Source: Tetracentron sinense
Lineage: Eukaryota > Streptophyta > Magnoliopsida > Trochodendrales > Trochodendraceae
Length of the DNA: 64,000 nt
Assembly: GCA_015143295.1 (NCBI GenBank)
Contig: CM026551.1
Location: 45,620,034 to 45,684,033, forward strand
Direction: 5' to 3'
Shown here: positions 25,063 to 38,500 of the stretch, in pieces
Layout: every line of letters begins with the position of its first letter
How positions within the stretch are numbered: position 1 is the stretch's first letter
The notes under the pieces: generated by a model
What the model was told of the DNA's origin: nothing
Databases searched by the model: none
Seen by the model: only the letters and a program-made list of their open reading frames with translations
Program-made: the position numbers and the translations under genes

Positions 25063-26838
25063 TCTCTTTTGTCTTTGTAAAAAGAGCACCTCGGAGGAGC
25101 TACTATCACTAGTGTCACTGGAGGAGTTGGAATCAAGAGTAGTGATGAAAGGTGCTTTTAAAGATCCAGAGGCCTGGGGTATCTCTGATAGTTTAGATGA
25201 TGGACGAAGAGCTACCAGCTTCTTGATTTCAAAAGTGTGCTGAGTTTTGATCTTCACCACTTCAAAAGCCAAATCCGACATTGAGTGGCCATCATGTGAA
25301 TAATGGGGGCCTGAGCACCCATCAAGAAGCTACCTGCTGAAAAACTGGTCCCTGAGTCCGGAGTTGCTGATCTACTGACTCATTCCTTACTCTAAGGATA
25401 GACATCATATCATCCATCCAAACAAACTTATCAGTAGTATATAGTGCTCTCCTCTGGATGATAGAAGTAGTGGCATCCACTCTCTCCTTGATTATCCCCA
25501 TCTCAACACTGATGTCCTCCAATCTAGTCTTTGCAGACTCAGAACTGCCTTTGACTTCAGTCTGAAGGTGAGCAACATTGGACTCGAGAGAATTCAACCT
25601 CTCTCTAATCTCTGACTGAAAGCTCGAGAGGCTCTCCCTCATCTCAGTCTGAAAGGACATCATACTAGACCCAATGGACTCCATCGGGATTATAAGAAGA
25701 CGCATGAGCTCATCAGAGAAGGCGGGACGCCTAGGAGTCTCATGGTACTCAAAAGTTCCACCTGTCTCAAAATGAGGTAGAGACTCTCTTTGATAGGATG
25801 TCTTTGGAAGATCTGGCTCAACTGAAGCTTCTGGAATCTCAGGAAACTCAGAAGGTATGGATGTGGATCCTGGAGCTGCTGGGATCTCTATAGGAGTCTC
25901 ATAAGGAATAATAGAAGATGATGAAATATCAGATGGTATGGTTGTGGAGGATGTAGGACTAGGAGCTGCTAGAGTAGAAGTAGGAATAGTAGGCTCACTG
26001 GAAGGAGTTGACTCAGGAGCTGGAGGAATGAAAGACTGACTAGCTGGAGCACAAGTGGAAGACTAAATAATAGATGGCTTAGGTATCCAAATCTTCATGA
26101 CTTTGTGCCAATGGTAACCCATCCTCATGATGGTGGAGGGACCATAGAAGTCATAAGATGAAGAGACTACCTTATCAAAGAAGGAGTCTAAAGAAAGGTT
26201 AAAGTACTTGAAGACATGTGTGAGAGCTTGGCCATAGGGAAGGCTAGCAGTCTTTTTCTTCACATTGTCTACCATGGTGTGGATGAGAAGATAAGATAGA
26301 TCAATATGCTGAGTGGTGAGGATGCATCACATGAGAAATACATTAAAGTATGAAAGATAATTCCTACTGCCTAATCTAAGAATTAAATTGTATGAGATAA
26401 TGTGGTGGATTATTCGGGCTTCAAGGGTGAGATCTTTAATTCTGGGTTGGAATGGCTCAGTGATGCTTTTGTTGATGCAAATGAGTTTCAAGGCATCTAC
26501 AGAGCTAAACCCTTCATGAACAATCCATTCCTCCACTGTATAGGACTCGAAATCCCCTACAAGAAGTTTGAGAAGAGTGACAAATTTACCAAAAGAGAAA
26601 TCAATTTCCTGCCCACAGAGGTAAGAAGAAATTTGGTGGGTGGAAGAGTTATACTCAAAGAGAGTGTAGAAGAGCTTGAAATGCTTTGGATACATTGGCT
26701 CACTGGACTCTAGAAAGGACAACAAATTTAGAGTTTTGAAGAGCTCTATGATTTTCCCTAAACCCCAAAGTTCTAGAGTGATTGGGTCAAGGAACTTACC
26801 ATAGACCACTGTTCTTTGGTTGAAGATATCCTTGAATT
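25057..26838 (-). pseudogene. SIRE env-like ORF, 3' part (plant transposon-protein domain)
   Basis: This minus-strand coding sequence follows directly from the segment at 40513-40379 once the CACTA element and one TCT copy are removed. It begins at KFKDIFNQRTVVYGKFLD and holds the 'putative plant transposon protein' fold region (about 26330-26800), a second block (LPYGQALTHVFKYF, 26063-26275), a Pro/Ser-rich linker, a coiled coil (about 25330-25700) and a Ser-rich tail. ORFs of this type follow pol in SIRE elements and are often called env-like without proof. In-frame stops near 26328, 26061 and 25320 and a shift near 25300 show it is dead. Confidence 0.75.
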
Positions 26839-26841
26839 TCT

Positions 26842-26960
26842 CACTACGTGAAAAGGGGCAAAAAAAAACACAAATTTATGCGAAAAACAACGAATTTTAG
26901 CCGTGGTTACATTAACTATGGCTCCTAGCCGTAGTATAAATTTTTCGGTAATAACCACAG
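26842..26960. repeat. CACTA left TIR and subterminal motifs
   Basis: CACTACGTGAAAAGGGGC, then GCCGTGGTTAC, TAGCCGTAGT and ATAACCACAG within 110 bases. These resemble TNPA-type binding arrays of other CACTA elements. Confidence 0.75.
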
Positions 26961-27234
26961 TCAGTGTCCATCTTTTTTGAGTCCGAGTGGTGTTCTAATC
27001 GCCTACACTTACTACTATTGTGGTCAGCGTTTTTAATCACAGCCATTAATTGGCATCTGATAGTTGATCGAAGAGAGTTTAATGAGTATCGTGCTCCCGC
27101 ACAATACTCATTCCACGTCTTATCTGGTGAAATTCCTCTTCTAAGTAGTTTCAATTGAAACCATCTCTAAATCCCTACTTTTCTTCTGCTTTCTCAACAC
27201 ACAAACTGTCGTTGATATTTGATCGGTTCTCTCG

Positions 27235-28626
27235 GCTCTCGGCTCTCGGCTCTCAGCTCTCAGATCCCGGCTGCCGTCTCCATTTCTTCCATCTCATCAG
27301 GTGAGTCTCTCTCTCTCTTTCCTTCTTTCCATTCTCATCCTTTCTGTTTTTTGGTTTTTGTGGAATAACTGGTTGATGTTGATGGTAATCGATCTGGTTT
27401 AAGTCCTTTTAGTTCTACTTTTTTGGGTCTTAAATCGTCTGATATTTATTCTCCTTTCAGCATTTGGTGGTCTGAGATGATTTCTAGGCTTATTTTTTTA
27501 CTGGTTTGAACTAATAATATAGTGTGTTTGTCTGCAATAGTGATTTTCCTCTCTCTGGTTTCCATTTGTGGTGGTGGAGTATGGCAAGCATCAGAGGGTT
27601 TAGGGTTTATCTTCCATGATGTTTGAGTTACATAAGAATTTTTAACTTTATATTGACTGAGCAAAGTATACAGTAAGCATGTGGGGATTGTAATTCCTCA
27701 CATAGCTGTTACTAATTTGTCTTGGTATCAGGATGTTGCGAATGAAATTTCTAGAGAGTTGCAGGCTAAGCATTTTGAATCTGACTCCAAAGCAGAAACC
27801 CCCAATTTTTGGTTAAAATCCAACAAATTCGACTTTTTTTTGGAAGAATTCTACCTCCATTGCGTCAAATTTATACTACTTTTTTCAATGTTCATCCCTC
27901 ATTGGTCTCTGTAACTTTTCAAGGGCATCAAGTCTCTTAAATTTATTATTAATTATTGAGGGTTTTTTTCTCTTTTCATGCAATAATTTCCGAATTCATT
28001 CACCGAATTAGGTATTCTTCAAATCAAATCTTTAATGTGTGAAAATCTCAAAGGATGTCTTTCCTGGAACTTGGTGATTCTTTTGGCTTTTTCTACCATT
28101 ATATTTACCCTTCATATTGTCATTATCTTTGCTTTTGACCGAAAAGCTACTAATTTGCAACTAGTATTTTGAGGAACTCTAATTGATTTATATCACAACT
28201 TCCAAAGCTATTTTATGGTGTGATTTTAGATATATGAATTACAAGTAGTAGGAAGAGGGAAAAACAATGACATATTGGATTTTTTGCTTAGCTTGGGAAT
28301 ACTTTATATTGGAGAAGATTTTTAATAAAAAGCCAATGGAAAGAGCATTTACCAATGGGATATGTAGTAATTGGGTCAATTGTGTTCCATGACTTGCAAG
28401 AATGAGATAATATGATGTTTAGATGGGCTAGACTGTACTAGCTTTGCCGAGCATGTTAATATATCATTAACAAGTTAGAAGTATATTGATATAAAAGCCA
28501 GTTAGGAATTTATGACAACTATTGTTGTGGGAGTACCCATACAACTTATTCTTAATTAGTTAAAATCTTGTAAGTCTATATAATTTTTTAGCCATTTAAT
28601 TTTCTTTTTTTCCAGTTAACTAGAAG
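27235..28626 (+). promoter_or_regulatory. TNPD leader with 5' UTR intron
   Basis: A GGCTCTC microsatellite (27235-27265) lies in a CT-rich exon ending CATCAG at 27300. The donor GTGAGT and an acceptor TTTTTTCCAG ending at 28615 define a 1315-base intron, leaving 11 bases before the TNPD ATG. Upstream, ATGAGTAT..ATACTCAT (27078-27110) forms a small hairpin. Confidence 0.6.
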
Positions 28627-31600
28627 ATGTCTTCAACACCTCCAAACAAGAAGTGGATGACAGCACCAAGGATGTCTGTTGAATACCTCGAAGGAGTTGC
28701 ATTATTCCTTTCGTTTGCAAAACAAAATTGTAAGGGTGTTGATTGGCATTGTTGTCCTTGTGTCAAATGTCATAATCTACAAGGGAAGAAAACTCTCGAA
28801 GTTATTTCAGAGCATTTAATTTGTGATGGTATAGATGAGTCATACACGAGATGGATCCACCATGGAGAACCATTTCCCATCTACCATGAGGAACCATTTT
28901 CCAGAAGTCATATCGACATTGGGGCTCCTAATATGTCAGCTAGTAATCATGATGAAGATATGTTCCCAAGAATGACAAATATGTTAAATGACACATTTGG
29001 ACGTGTTAGTCCTGATGACCTAGATGCATGCCAGAGTGAAGTTCATGCTGAAGATGATGATCAAACTTCGGGTGATTTACAGGAGGACATTCAGTACAAG
29101 AAGTTGATGGAGGATGCGATACAACCCCTATATCCATCGTGTCGAGGTGAGCACACAAAATTGTCGATCACAGTTCAGTTGTTGAGCATGAAGGCTAGAC
29201 ATCAGTGGTCTAATAAGAGTTTCACAGAGTTGTTGGAAATGATAAAAAAAATTCTTCCAGATGAGAACACTTTGCCGGATAGCACCTACACTTCCAAGAA
29301 ATTGATTAAGTCTTTGCGTATGGACTACGAGATTATCCATGCATGTCGTAATGATTGCGTACTCTATTGGAGAGAGCATGCAATTAAAGAGAGTTGTCCT
29401 ACGTGTGGTGAAAGCAGATGGAAACCAGTGGACGACTCGAAGCCAAGGACTAAACGTTTACCGTGGAAGAAGCTACGATACTTTCCATTATCCCAGAGGT
29501 TACAAAGAATGTATAGTGTACCGTGGATTGCAATGAATATGACATGGCATGCAAACTCAGTTGAAAATGATAGCCACATGCGTCATCCAGTAGATTCTTC
29601 TTGTTGGAAATCAATAAATACTAGGTGGAGTGACTTTGCTACCGAGTCTCGTAATGTTCGGCTAGGACTTGCAACGGATGGATTCAATCCTTTTGGGAAC
29701 AAGAGCAACTCTTATAGTTGTTGGCCTGTCATGATTGTTCCGTACAACCTTCCTCCATCTTTATGCATGCGTAAGGAGTTCAATATGTTAACACTATTGA
29801 TTCCTGGCCCAAATGGTCCAGGGCATGACATTGATGTCTACTTGCAGCCATTGGTCGCCGAGTTGATTGAATTGTGGTCTATTGGAACTTTAACATATGA
29901 CTCATACACTAAGAATAGGTTCATTATGAAAGCAATTTTGTTATGGGCTATACATGATTTTCCAGCATATGGCCATCTTTCGGGTTGTAGGACAGCAGGA
30001 AAGTATGGCTGTCCTGTTTGTAGCGAAGGGATAGACTCAATGTGGCTAGCACATGGAAAGAAGTATGCTTATATGGGCCACAGAAGATTCTTAACAGATG
30101 CAAGTCATCCTTTTAGGAGCCAAAAGTCACAATTTAATGGGAAGGAAGAACATAGGAAGCATTCCCGCCGTTTGAGTGGGTCTGAAATATTAAGAAAAAT
30201 GGAAAATATTCAGACCAAGTTTGGAAAGGTAGCAGGAAATAAGAGAAAGAGATCCAAGGATGAGGAGAGAACTGCATGGTCAAAGAGATCGATCCTATTT
30301 GACTTACCTTATTGGAAGGTGCTTTATTATATTTTATGATATTAATGTGATGTGGTATACATCACTTGTATACTAACACATATCGTTAATTTGTACAGGA
30401 TCTGCCTATTCGACATAATTTAGATGTGATGCACGTGGAAAAAAACATTGCAGAGAACTTAATTGCAACAATTATGGACACAAAGGGTAAGACTAAGGAT
30501 GATATTGAGGCCCGTCAGGATCTAAAGGCAATGAAGATAAGGAAAAACTTATGGCCAGTCGAAAAGAATGGCAAGTTATATTGTCCCAAAGCTCCTTTTT
30601 CCTTGTCCCGATTGGAGAAGGAAATAATTTGTAAAACCTTGTTTAATTTGAAGGTTCCAATTGGATACAGTGCAAATTGGAAACATAATGTTAGTTTGCA
30701 AGATTTTCAACTCAAGGGCCTGAAGTCACATGATTATCACATCCTCATACAACATCTGCTACCAGTGTTGCTGATGCACGCATTCAAGAAACATAAGCCA
30801 TTGCGTGCCGCTATTTTGCAGTTGTCGATATTCTTCAATACCCTATGTTCCAAGGTTATTAACCGCATAGAGCTTTCGAATATGAGAAAGCGCATTGTGG
30901 AAACACTATGTGTGTGCGAAAAGTACTTCCCGCCTTCATTTTTTGTTTCTATGACACACCTTGTTGTGCACTTGGCAGAGGAAGCACAAATATGCGGACC
31001 TGTTAGATATCGATGGATGTATCCGTTTGAGAGGTAATTGTAATGTTTGAATTAATTATGTTTTTTAAAATTAATGTGTTTAACATAGATATCTGATTGA
31101 AGATATATGTACAGGATGATGAAAACATACAAAAGATATGTTGTTAATCAAACTTTTCCAGAGGGGTCTATTACAGAGCAGTATCTCATGGAAGAATCAA
31201 TGAGGTATTGCATGGAGTACATACCCGAGGGTAGAGAAGGAAGCCATAAGAGAGGACAAAGTATATTTATGGATGATGATGTTGAATGTGCCTACCCTAT
31301 CGATAAAAAGGGGAAGGTATATCGTCTTCAAAATTTGTCGTTCCAGCAAGCGCGCAGATGGGTTCTACAACATTGTCCTGAAAATGTTGAGTGGGCTGAG
31401 TAAGCAATATTGAAATTCAGATATTATTAATTATTATTTTGATTTGATATACATGAATACTTATCTAAAGGAGTACCTATTTCATTCACAGAAAGTATCA
31501 GACATATCTTCAAGGCCACAAGTCTAGCGATAAAAATCGAAGGGACAATCAACCAATAAAAAAGGCGATGGATTACATTCCTTGGTTAAGACAACAACTA

Positions 31601-32200
31601 GAAAAAGAACAAATATCTACCCTAAAGAGGCTTGCTGATGGTCCGAACTTTGACGCCATGTCATATAGTGCATATGCAATAAATGGATATGTTTATTGTA
31701 CAGCGGATTCAGAAATGAGCATGACGACACAGAACAGTGGAGTCTTCATGAAGGCTGTAACAAGTTTTAGGGCAAGTGCCAAGGATAAGAATCTTGTGGA
31801 AGAAGAAGTCTCCTATTATGGCATCATTAAACAAATACTTGAATTGGATTACTATGACTTCAAAGAAATAGTCTTCTTTTGTGATTGGGTGCGTATAGAA
31901 GATAAAGTAAATGGATGTTATGTTGATCCAGAAACGAACTTAGTATTTGTTAATATGGAAAAGTTCAAAAGAAATTCATTTGAAGCCGATGAGCCGTTTT
32001 GTCTTGCATCTCAAGCCACTCAAGTCTTCTATTGTAAGGATCAAACTAGGGAGAATTGGTATGTTGTCTTAGATGCTCCAAAGAGATTGAATCGGGATGT
32101 GGATGCTTATGAAGATCCCTTAGTCTTTGAAGCAAGAACAAAAACAGATGCTTTAACATCAGCATTGGTAGCTGATATAGTAGAAGATGATGAAGATTAA
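28627..32200 (+). CDS. CACTA transposase TNPD
   Basis: Exons 28627-30318, 30399-31033, 31115-31399 and 31492-32200 have good GT-AG borders and give 1106 residues with no stop. The N-terminus (KKWMTAPRMS.., CPCVKCHN at about 43-50) is the transposase-associated domain. HACRNDCVLYW (about 238) through DIDVYLQPL (about 401) and CRTAGKYGCPVC is the tnp2 transposase domain that supplies the catalytic core. Exon 2 holds a DUF4218 region and exon 4 a DUF4216 region; the tail is acidic. TNPD cuts the element ends together with TNPA. The complete reading frame is unusual among the decayed elements around it and suggests recent activity or selection. Confidence 0.93.
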
Positions 32201-32538
32201 TGTATATATCATGATAAGCCTAAAGATTATATTATTTTGATTATAAACATCAATGGCTGAAATGATTAATGGAATTTGATCTTTTAAATTCTTTTTTGAT
32301 TGTTGCTACAATTGTTAAAACTCTATGTGAATTCCTTATTTTAATATATGTTGTGTTTGAAAATTTTGTAATAGAGTACGGTAGTTGTGGATTAATTGTG
32401 TTTGTTTATCAGATAACACACAAATGTATCGTTTAGACATTTGTTCTTTTTATATATATATAAGAGAATTGCTATTCATATTGCTAAATTTGTTTAATTT
32501 GGTTACAAATTTTTGGGTTGTATCAGTTCTTTGATTCC

Positions 32539-35500
32539 ATGACTGGACATCCGTCGAGTGGGTCTCAGCCCAATGAGTCTCAACAGGGAGGGAATCTTCA
32601 AAGTGGTGAGTTTATTATATTCGTTAGTTTAATAATTGTTATTAATTGTTTGTTAGTAATATATTATTTGTTTAGGTACCCGTAAACATATAAAATTCAA
32701 CGAGGAGGGACAGCCAATTGAAGACGACGCAGCAAAGTTCTCCACATTTGTAGGACGGATAGCGAGGACACATTGTCCGCCTACATACACTGATTGGCGT
32801 TTTGTGCCAGATGCAATTAAGGAGCTTATATGGAGCAATGTTCAGGTGAGTGCATGTGGTTCGTTCATTCAAGCATTCGTTAACTTATTTATTCTTTAGT
32901 TCAGTTATTAATTATTTGATTTCTAATGTTTATCACAGGCCGGTTATGACGTTCCAGCTATGTACAAAAGCCAAATATTGTCAAAAGCCAATCTAGCGTG
33001 GAAACAGTGGAAACACGAACTCCGCTTGCATTATGATGACTTTCAGACGGACGTTGAGCGGAAAAGAAATCTACCAAATCGTGTGAGGAGAGAAGATTGG
33101 GAGCGTTTTGTTGATCTCTGCTCAACAGTAGATGACCAGGCTCGCCGAGAAAAGGGAAAGTCATCTAGGCTACAATTGAAGAGCCCGCATACATCTGGTA
33201 GACGAGGAGCGGCTAGGACTGCGGAGAAGTTGGTAGTATCTAGATAAAATTATTATTTTCTTATAATTTATTAAAATATTAACGTCTAATTATGTATTTT
33301 CTTATTCTTTTACAGAAGAAGGAGAGTCCTAGTGGTACAATAAATAGGACACAATTATACATGGCCACCCACATCAAGAAGGATGGAACTTGTCCTTTTC
33401 CCACTTCAAGCCAGCAAATAGTGAGAACAAAATCTGAGTGTTATTTATTTATGTCAATAAGCAAGTAATATAAGTTTTACTAATTATTATTTATTTTTTA
33501 TAGGATGAAATTAGAAAAATTATTAGTATGGATCCATCATTAGGACAAGAAGATTTAGACCATGACCCTGTTGCACTGGTATGTGATACATTGAATTCCG
33601 CTTGTATTGTGTTTGTTCTAGTTAAATTTCTTGTTTAATATAAGTTTTTGCTTACTCAGGTTTGTGGTCGTGATGGAAGGGGTCGTGTACGAGGAATGGG
33701 TAGTGGTGTTTGTAAGACTACTCTTCATGCGTCAGCTCCTTACAAGGAGATAGCTAAACAGGAGAGGAAAACACGTGAAAGCCTTGAGTCGAGACTTAAT
33801 GCCATGGATCAGCGTTTGACTGAGTTATCAAGCCAAGTTTTTGCACAAGGGGGACATATGCCAAATTCCTCAGAGTTTTGTAGTACTTCTCAGGTACAAT
33901 TTTTTTATTTATGATATTTCTTGTTTGTTTTGTTTGGTTGTGTTATGTTTGTTATGTATGTCTTTTTAATCTTGTAACTTACAGAGTTTAAAATCATGTT
34001 AGCTTAGTATTATTCCTACAATTTCTCAACATTAGAATGAGGTTGATTTTACTTTATCCGAAGATATTTCAAGGTGCATATTTAGTATTATTCATTTATG
34101 ACTATGTCACTATTTTGTATATATGGGCTGGTTTAGATGCAACTCTCCAAAACATATTCTAATAATTAGTCATGAATTAGTTATTAGGTGGTATAGAAAT
34201 AGACATTACACTCACATAACATAGCTTGGCCATTGCATCCATACGTGCCCTCTACTGTCTTCTTCCCCCCTCAATCCATAAAGCCGATAGAGTAGAAAAA
34301 CTTGGCGTTCTATTTTATGGTGGATTTTTTAAGTAACAACTCATCTACTCTCTAAACCATCCCAGTAAAACAGTACCATAGATAAATCCCTTAACAAACA
34401 GCCTCATCGCTCTCTCTTATACTCCACAAACAAATCCTATCTCTTTCTAGAACAACCCACCAACAGGCCTCTTATTTCCTTTAGTTTCCAACCCAGCAGA
34501 ACCCCATAACTGGCCCCTGTCTTCTCGCTGAACCATCCCAGCAAACCCCACATAATAGGCCACTCCCTTATCTAAAAAAAAACATCCCACATATGTCTGT
34601 GAAGACAGTCACTATCTCTCTCTAAAATACCCAACAAACAGATCATCTATGTCTTTAAAAACAGTCTGTTATATCTACCTAAAGGGTTATATAACGACAA
34701 TGATGCACTGAATACTAGTCGAGATAGTTTGAGTGGTATTCTTTGATTGAAAAGTTATACCATTTGTTTGAATCTGAATGCAAAGAAAGCTCTTCAGGGT
34801 TTGTGGGTGTAATGCCCTTGTGGTAAGGGGCGAGTGTGGGTGGAGTATAGTATAGTGTGTGAGTATGTTATTCTGTTTAACTAAAAAGATCAAAAAGGCT
34901 TGTCCCAAATAGGTGGGTTTCAACTGTGCTTGTGAGCTCTTATAGGACCCACTGTCCTCTCTTATTGAGATGTTATGTGAGTGTAATGTGGGAGAAATTT
35001 GTACCTGGGAAGGTGAATGATTCAAAGAAAATCCGAATTCGAGATTTTGTAGCATAAGGATGAATGGGGGGAGGGGAATTGGAATCTGAAATGCAGAGAT
35101 AATGAGAGAAAGACAGCAAAAAATAGGGAGAGATGGACAGAGAAATCCTGAAGAGAGAGATGACATTGAAGATGGGATTTATCAGTCAATAGTAGGAGAG
35201 AGTCATTCATGGGTTTCATGAATCTAAGGATTCTGAAGGGGATGTTTTTGAGGAGGCCATGGATTCACATCCGGAAGATGTTTCTACACAAGAACATCTT
35301 CTGGAGCATCCGGGAAAGCCTGTTTTGGAGGAAGTTAATCTTAATGGAGATGAGAATTTAGAAAGGACTTGAGATTTTGATTCTTTGGAAGTTAATGGAA
35401 GCTCCAATGGAAAGCTGGAGGCTGATAATTTTGAAGAGGCGGTCAACCAACCTTTTGAAGATCAGAGTCATGAGGAGGAACAACCGACCATTGTTGAAGA

Positions 35501-38500
35501 AAAGATAGAAGATTTGATGGCTGCAGAGCCTGTTTTTGAGATTGGGGTTGGAGATGTAGTGGTTGATGAGGAAGATACTGCAAAGAACCTACCCGTCGAA
35601 ATAAATGGGTTGGAGAATGGTGGTGTGGTTGGTAATGGTGAAGCCAAGATGAAGGGGAGTTTTGTTGTTGGAGAAACCAAACCCTTGATGGATGGTAATG
35701 AGGTGGATGGGGGGTGTGATGTAGTCCTCGAGAAGTCTAGAAATGGGGATTTGGATAATACAAATTTGGCGGAAACGCCTGTTATTCATGAAAAAGGGGA
35801 AAATGGAGATGACAACAAGGTGGAGGCAGGTGAGATTGGATTTTCTCAAGAAAATGAATCTAATGGACAAATTTTGCATCAAGATGTTGAGAGGGGAGAA
35901 TTGGAAGACTCTTTAACCCACTTAGATTGAGAGCATCACGTTGACAAGAGTTGGGAACTGGAAGACGCTTCAGCTAGGCCTAATACAGAGCATCAGGATG
36001 ATGAGAGTTGGGAACTAAAAGACGCTTCAGCTAGCCTACATACTTCTGTTGGTGAAGGTTCAGAGAATTTGCTAATAAGAAGCTCACTGCCTGTTGAATA
36101 TTCTACAGCGAAAAGGAGGAGAATATGAAGGCTGATGCAACTGAATTGAAAGCAGAAAATTGTGGGGATTCTAAACCTCAACCTGTCGATGAGAAGGTTG
36201 ACGAAGGTGGGCACAACCATGCTGTGGTCGAGGAGCCTAAAGATCAAGAAACATGACATGAGGGAGAGAAGCACAGGTCAGAGAAGAGCAGAGAACCAGA
36301 AATTCTGTCAGCAGCTGATGTTGTTTCGTCGTCTAGAGATCCTGCAGATCCTGCTCCCCCTCCTCGCCCTGCTGGCCTTGGCCGTGCTGCCCCATTGTTA
36401 GAACCTACTCCTCGTGCATCGCCGCAGTCTCGAGTGAATGGAGCTGTACCTCAAAGGCAAGCTCAGATCGCTGAAGACCCCATGAATGGCAAGGCTGAGG
36501 GGAATGATGAGACCTGTGAAAAGCTCCAGATGATCCGGGTGAAATTCTTGCATGTTGCTCATAGGCTTGGGCAGTCGAGGCGGTTGGACAAGAACCCCTT
36601 GATTTCTCTTGCACTATCATGGTTCTTAGAAAGACTGGAGTAGGCAAAAGTGCAACCATCAATTCTATATTTGATGAAGTTAAGTTCAGCACCGATGCAT
36701 TCCAGTTGGCCACAATGAAGGTCCAGGATGTGGTGGGAACAGTTCAAGGTATTAAGGTACGGGTCATTGATACGCCTGGCCTTCTACCTTCCTGGTCTGA
36801 CCAACACCAGAACGAGAAGATCTTCCAGTCTGTTAAACAGTTCATCAAGAAGACTCCTCCAGATATTGTTTTATATCTTGATAGGTTGGACATGCAAAGC
36901 AGGGATTTTGGTGATATGCCATTGTTAAGTACAATCACTGAAATATTTGGGCCGTCCATATGGTTTAATGCCATTGTGGTTCTGACCCATGCTGCATGTG
37001 CTCCACCCGATGGCCCAAATGGTACTGCTTCTAGTTATGATATGTTTGTCACCCAACGATCTCATGTGGTCCAGCAAGCAATTCGGCAGGCAGCAGCTGG
37101 AGACATGCGACTCATGAACCCTGTTTCATTAGTGGAGAATTACTCTGCTTGCAGAATAAACAGGGCTGGATAGAGAGTCTTGCCAAATGGTCAGGTTTGG
37201 AAGCCTCATTTGTTATTGCTCTCCTTTGCATCAAAGATTCTGGCAGAGGCAAACACTCTTCTAAAGTTGCAAGACAGTCCACCTGGAAAGCCTTTTGTTA
37301 CTCGTTCAATCCCAAAAAATTATAGCCCCCGCCCCATTCATGTAACCAACCATATATACTACTCTTTCCAAATTAAAATTATCTATTAGATTTTCCTGAA
37401 CAAAAAATGTCTGATATTAGCAGGGACTATAAATGTTACACTGCGGAATTTAATTTGGTCTTATCCTTACACGCTGTATTACTATATATGGTTCACATGC
37501 TCATCTTTGGGCTATAGAGAGCTGTATAACACAATTGGTTTTTTTCCAAAAAAAATGTATTACTAAGTGCGGTTAATAATGCTACTTACAAGCTAAATAG
37601 CATATTAATGGGTAGCATGAGTGATGCTGGACATTATGACACTGTGTTACTAATAAATATACGGCAGGGGTTATCAATCATATCAAATATCCAGTATAAT
37701 TCACATTTATGCATAAAAACCATACTAAATTGTATAATGCATAATATGTGTAGTAGCATGTAAATTTTGTGTAGTAGCATGCATAAAGACCATATTATAG
37801 CATGCATTACAATGTATCACGCATAGAAAATTTATTGAATTTTTTTCTTACCCATGCACGTGATGTCGTTGTGAATCATGTTGTCCGAACAAATCTAAAA
37901 AAAAATCAGTTTTCAAATGTTACAAGTACAAGCTTTCCTGGCAATTACAGCTACCATTGATAATGTTAGTATTCTGGTACACTTTGTTAGGATAAAAATC
38001 TTGACTTCCATAATTGATGATATTAAATGATACAGGTTCTTTGGAATACGAAAAATAAACGACCCTTAGTAGTAATGCATTAACATTTCAGCATTTCTAT
38101 ATTATATCTGAGGTTATCCATACTTACTCTTTGTCAATATACAATGCCCAATTTTTTTTGCAACTCGGAGTGTCCCCAACCCTAAGATGATTTACTACCA
38201 TAGATGATTTACAATGCTTTGGCATCGATAACTATAAAGTATCCCAAACCAAATCTTTTAGGCTTGTTGGTTTGGCATGGACAACCAATATTGAATTTTA
38301 AAGTGTTTAATTTTTAATTATTCTTCACTTTTGTTTTTTTTAAAATCCATGCATCGCACGGGCATGTTACTAGTAGGTATGATACCTAGCCTAAGGATAT
38401 CTCTTGAAACGCCACCTATGAAGAGAGTGAATTGTTAACCTTTTGATTTTTTTTTTTTTAAAGAAATAAATATACCGCTTTTAGTTAATATAATTACATA

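Noticed and set aside
26402-26713. Plus-strand open frame within the env-like region
   Set aside because: It is the antisense shadow of the SIRE env-like coding sequence.
34687-35166. Minus-strand open frame of about 160 codons rich in Ser/Leu/Pro
   Set aside because: Low-complexity reading of a purine-rich tract inside the TNPA intron; no domain, start context or splice support.
36405-36713. Minus-strand frame over the Toc fragment
   Set aside because: Antisense shadow; the plus strand carries clear Toc GTPase motifs.
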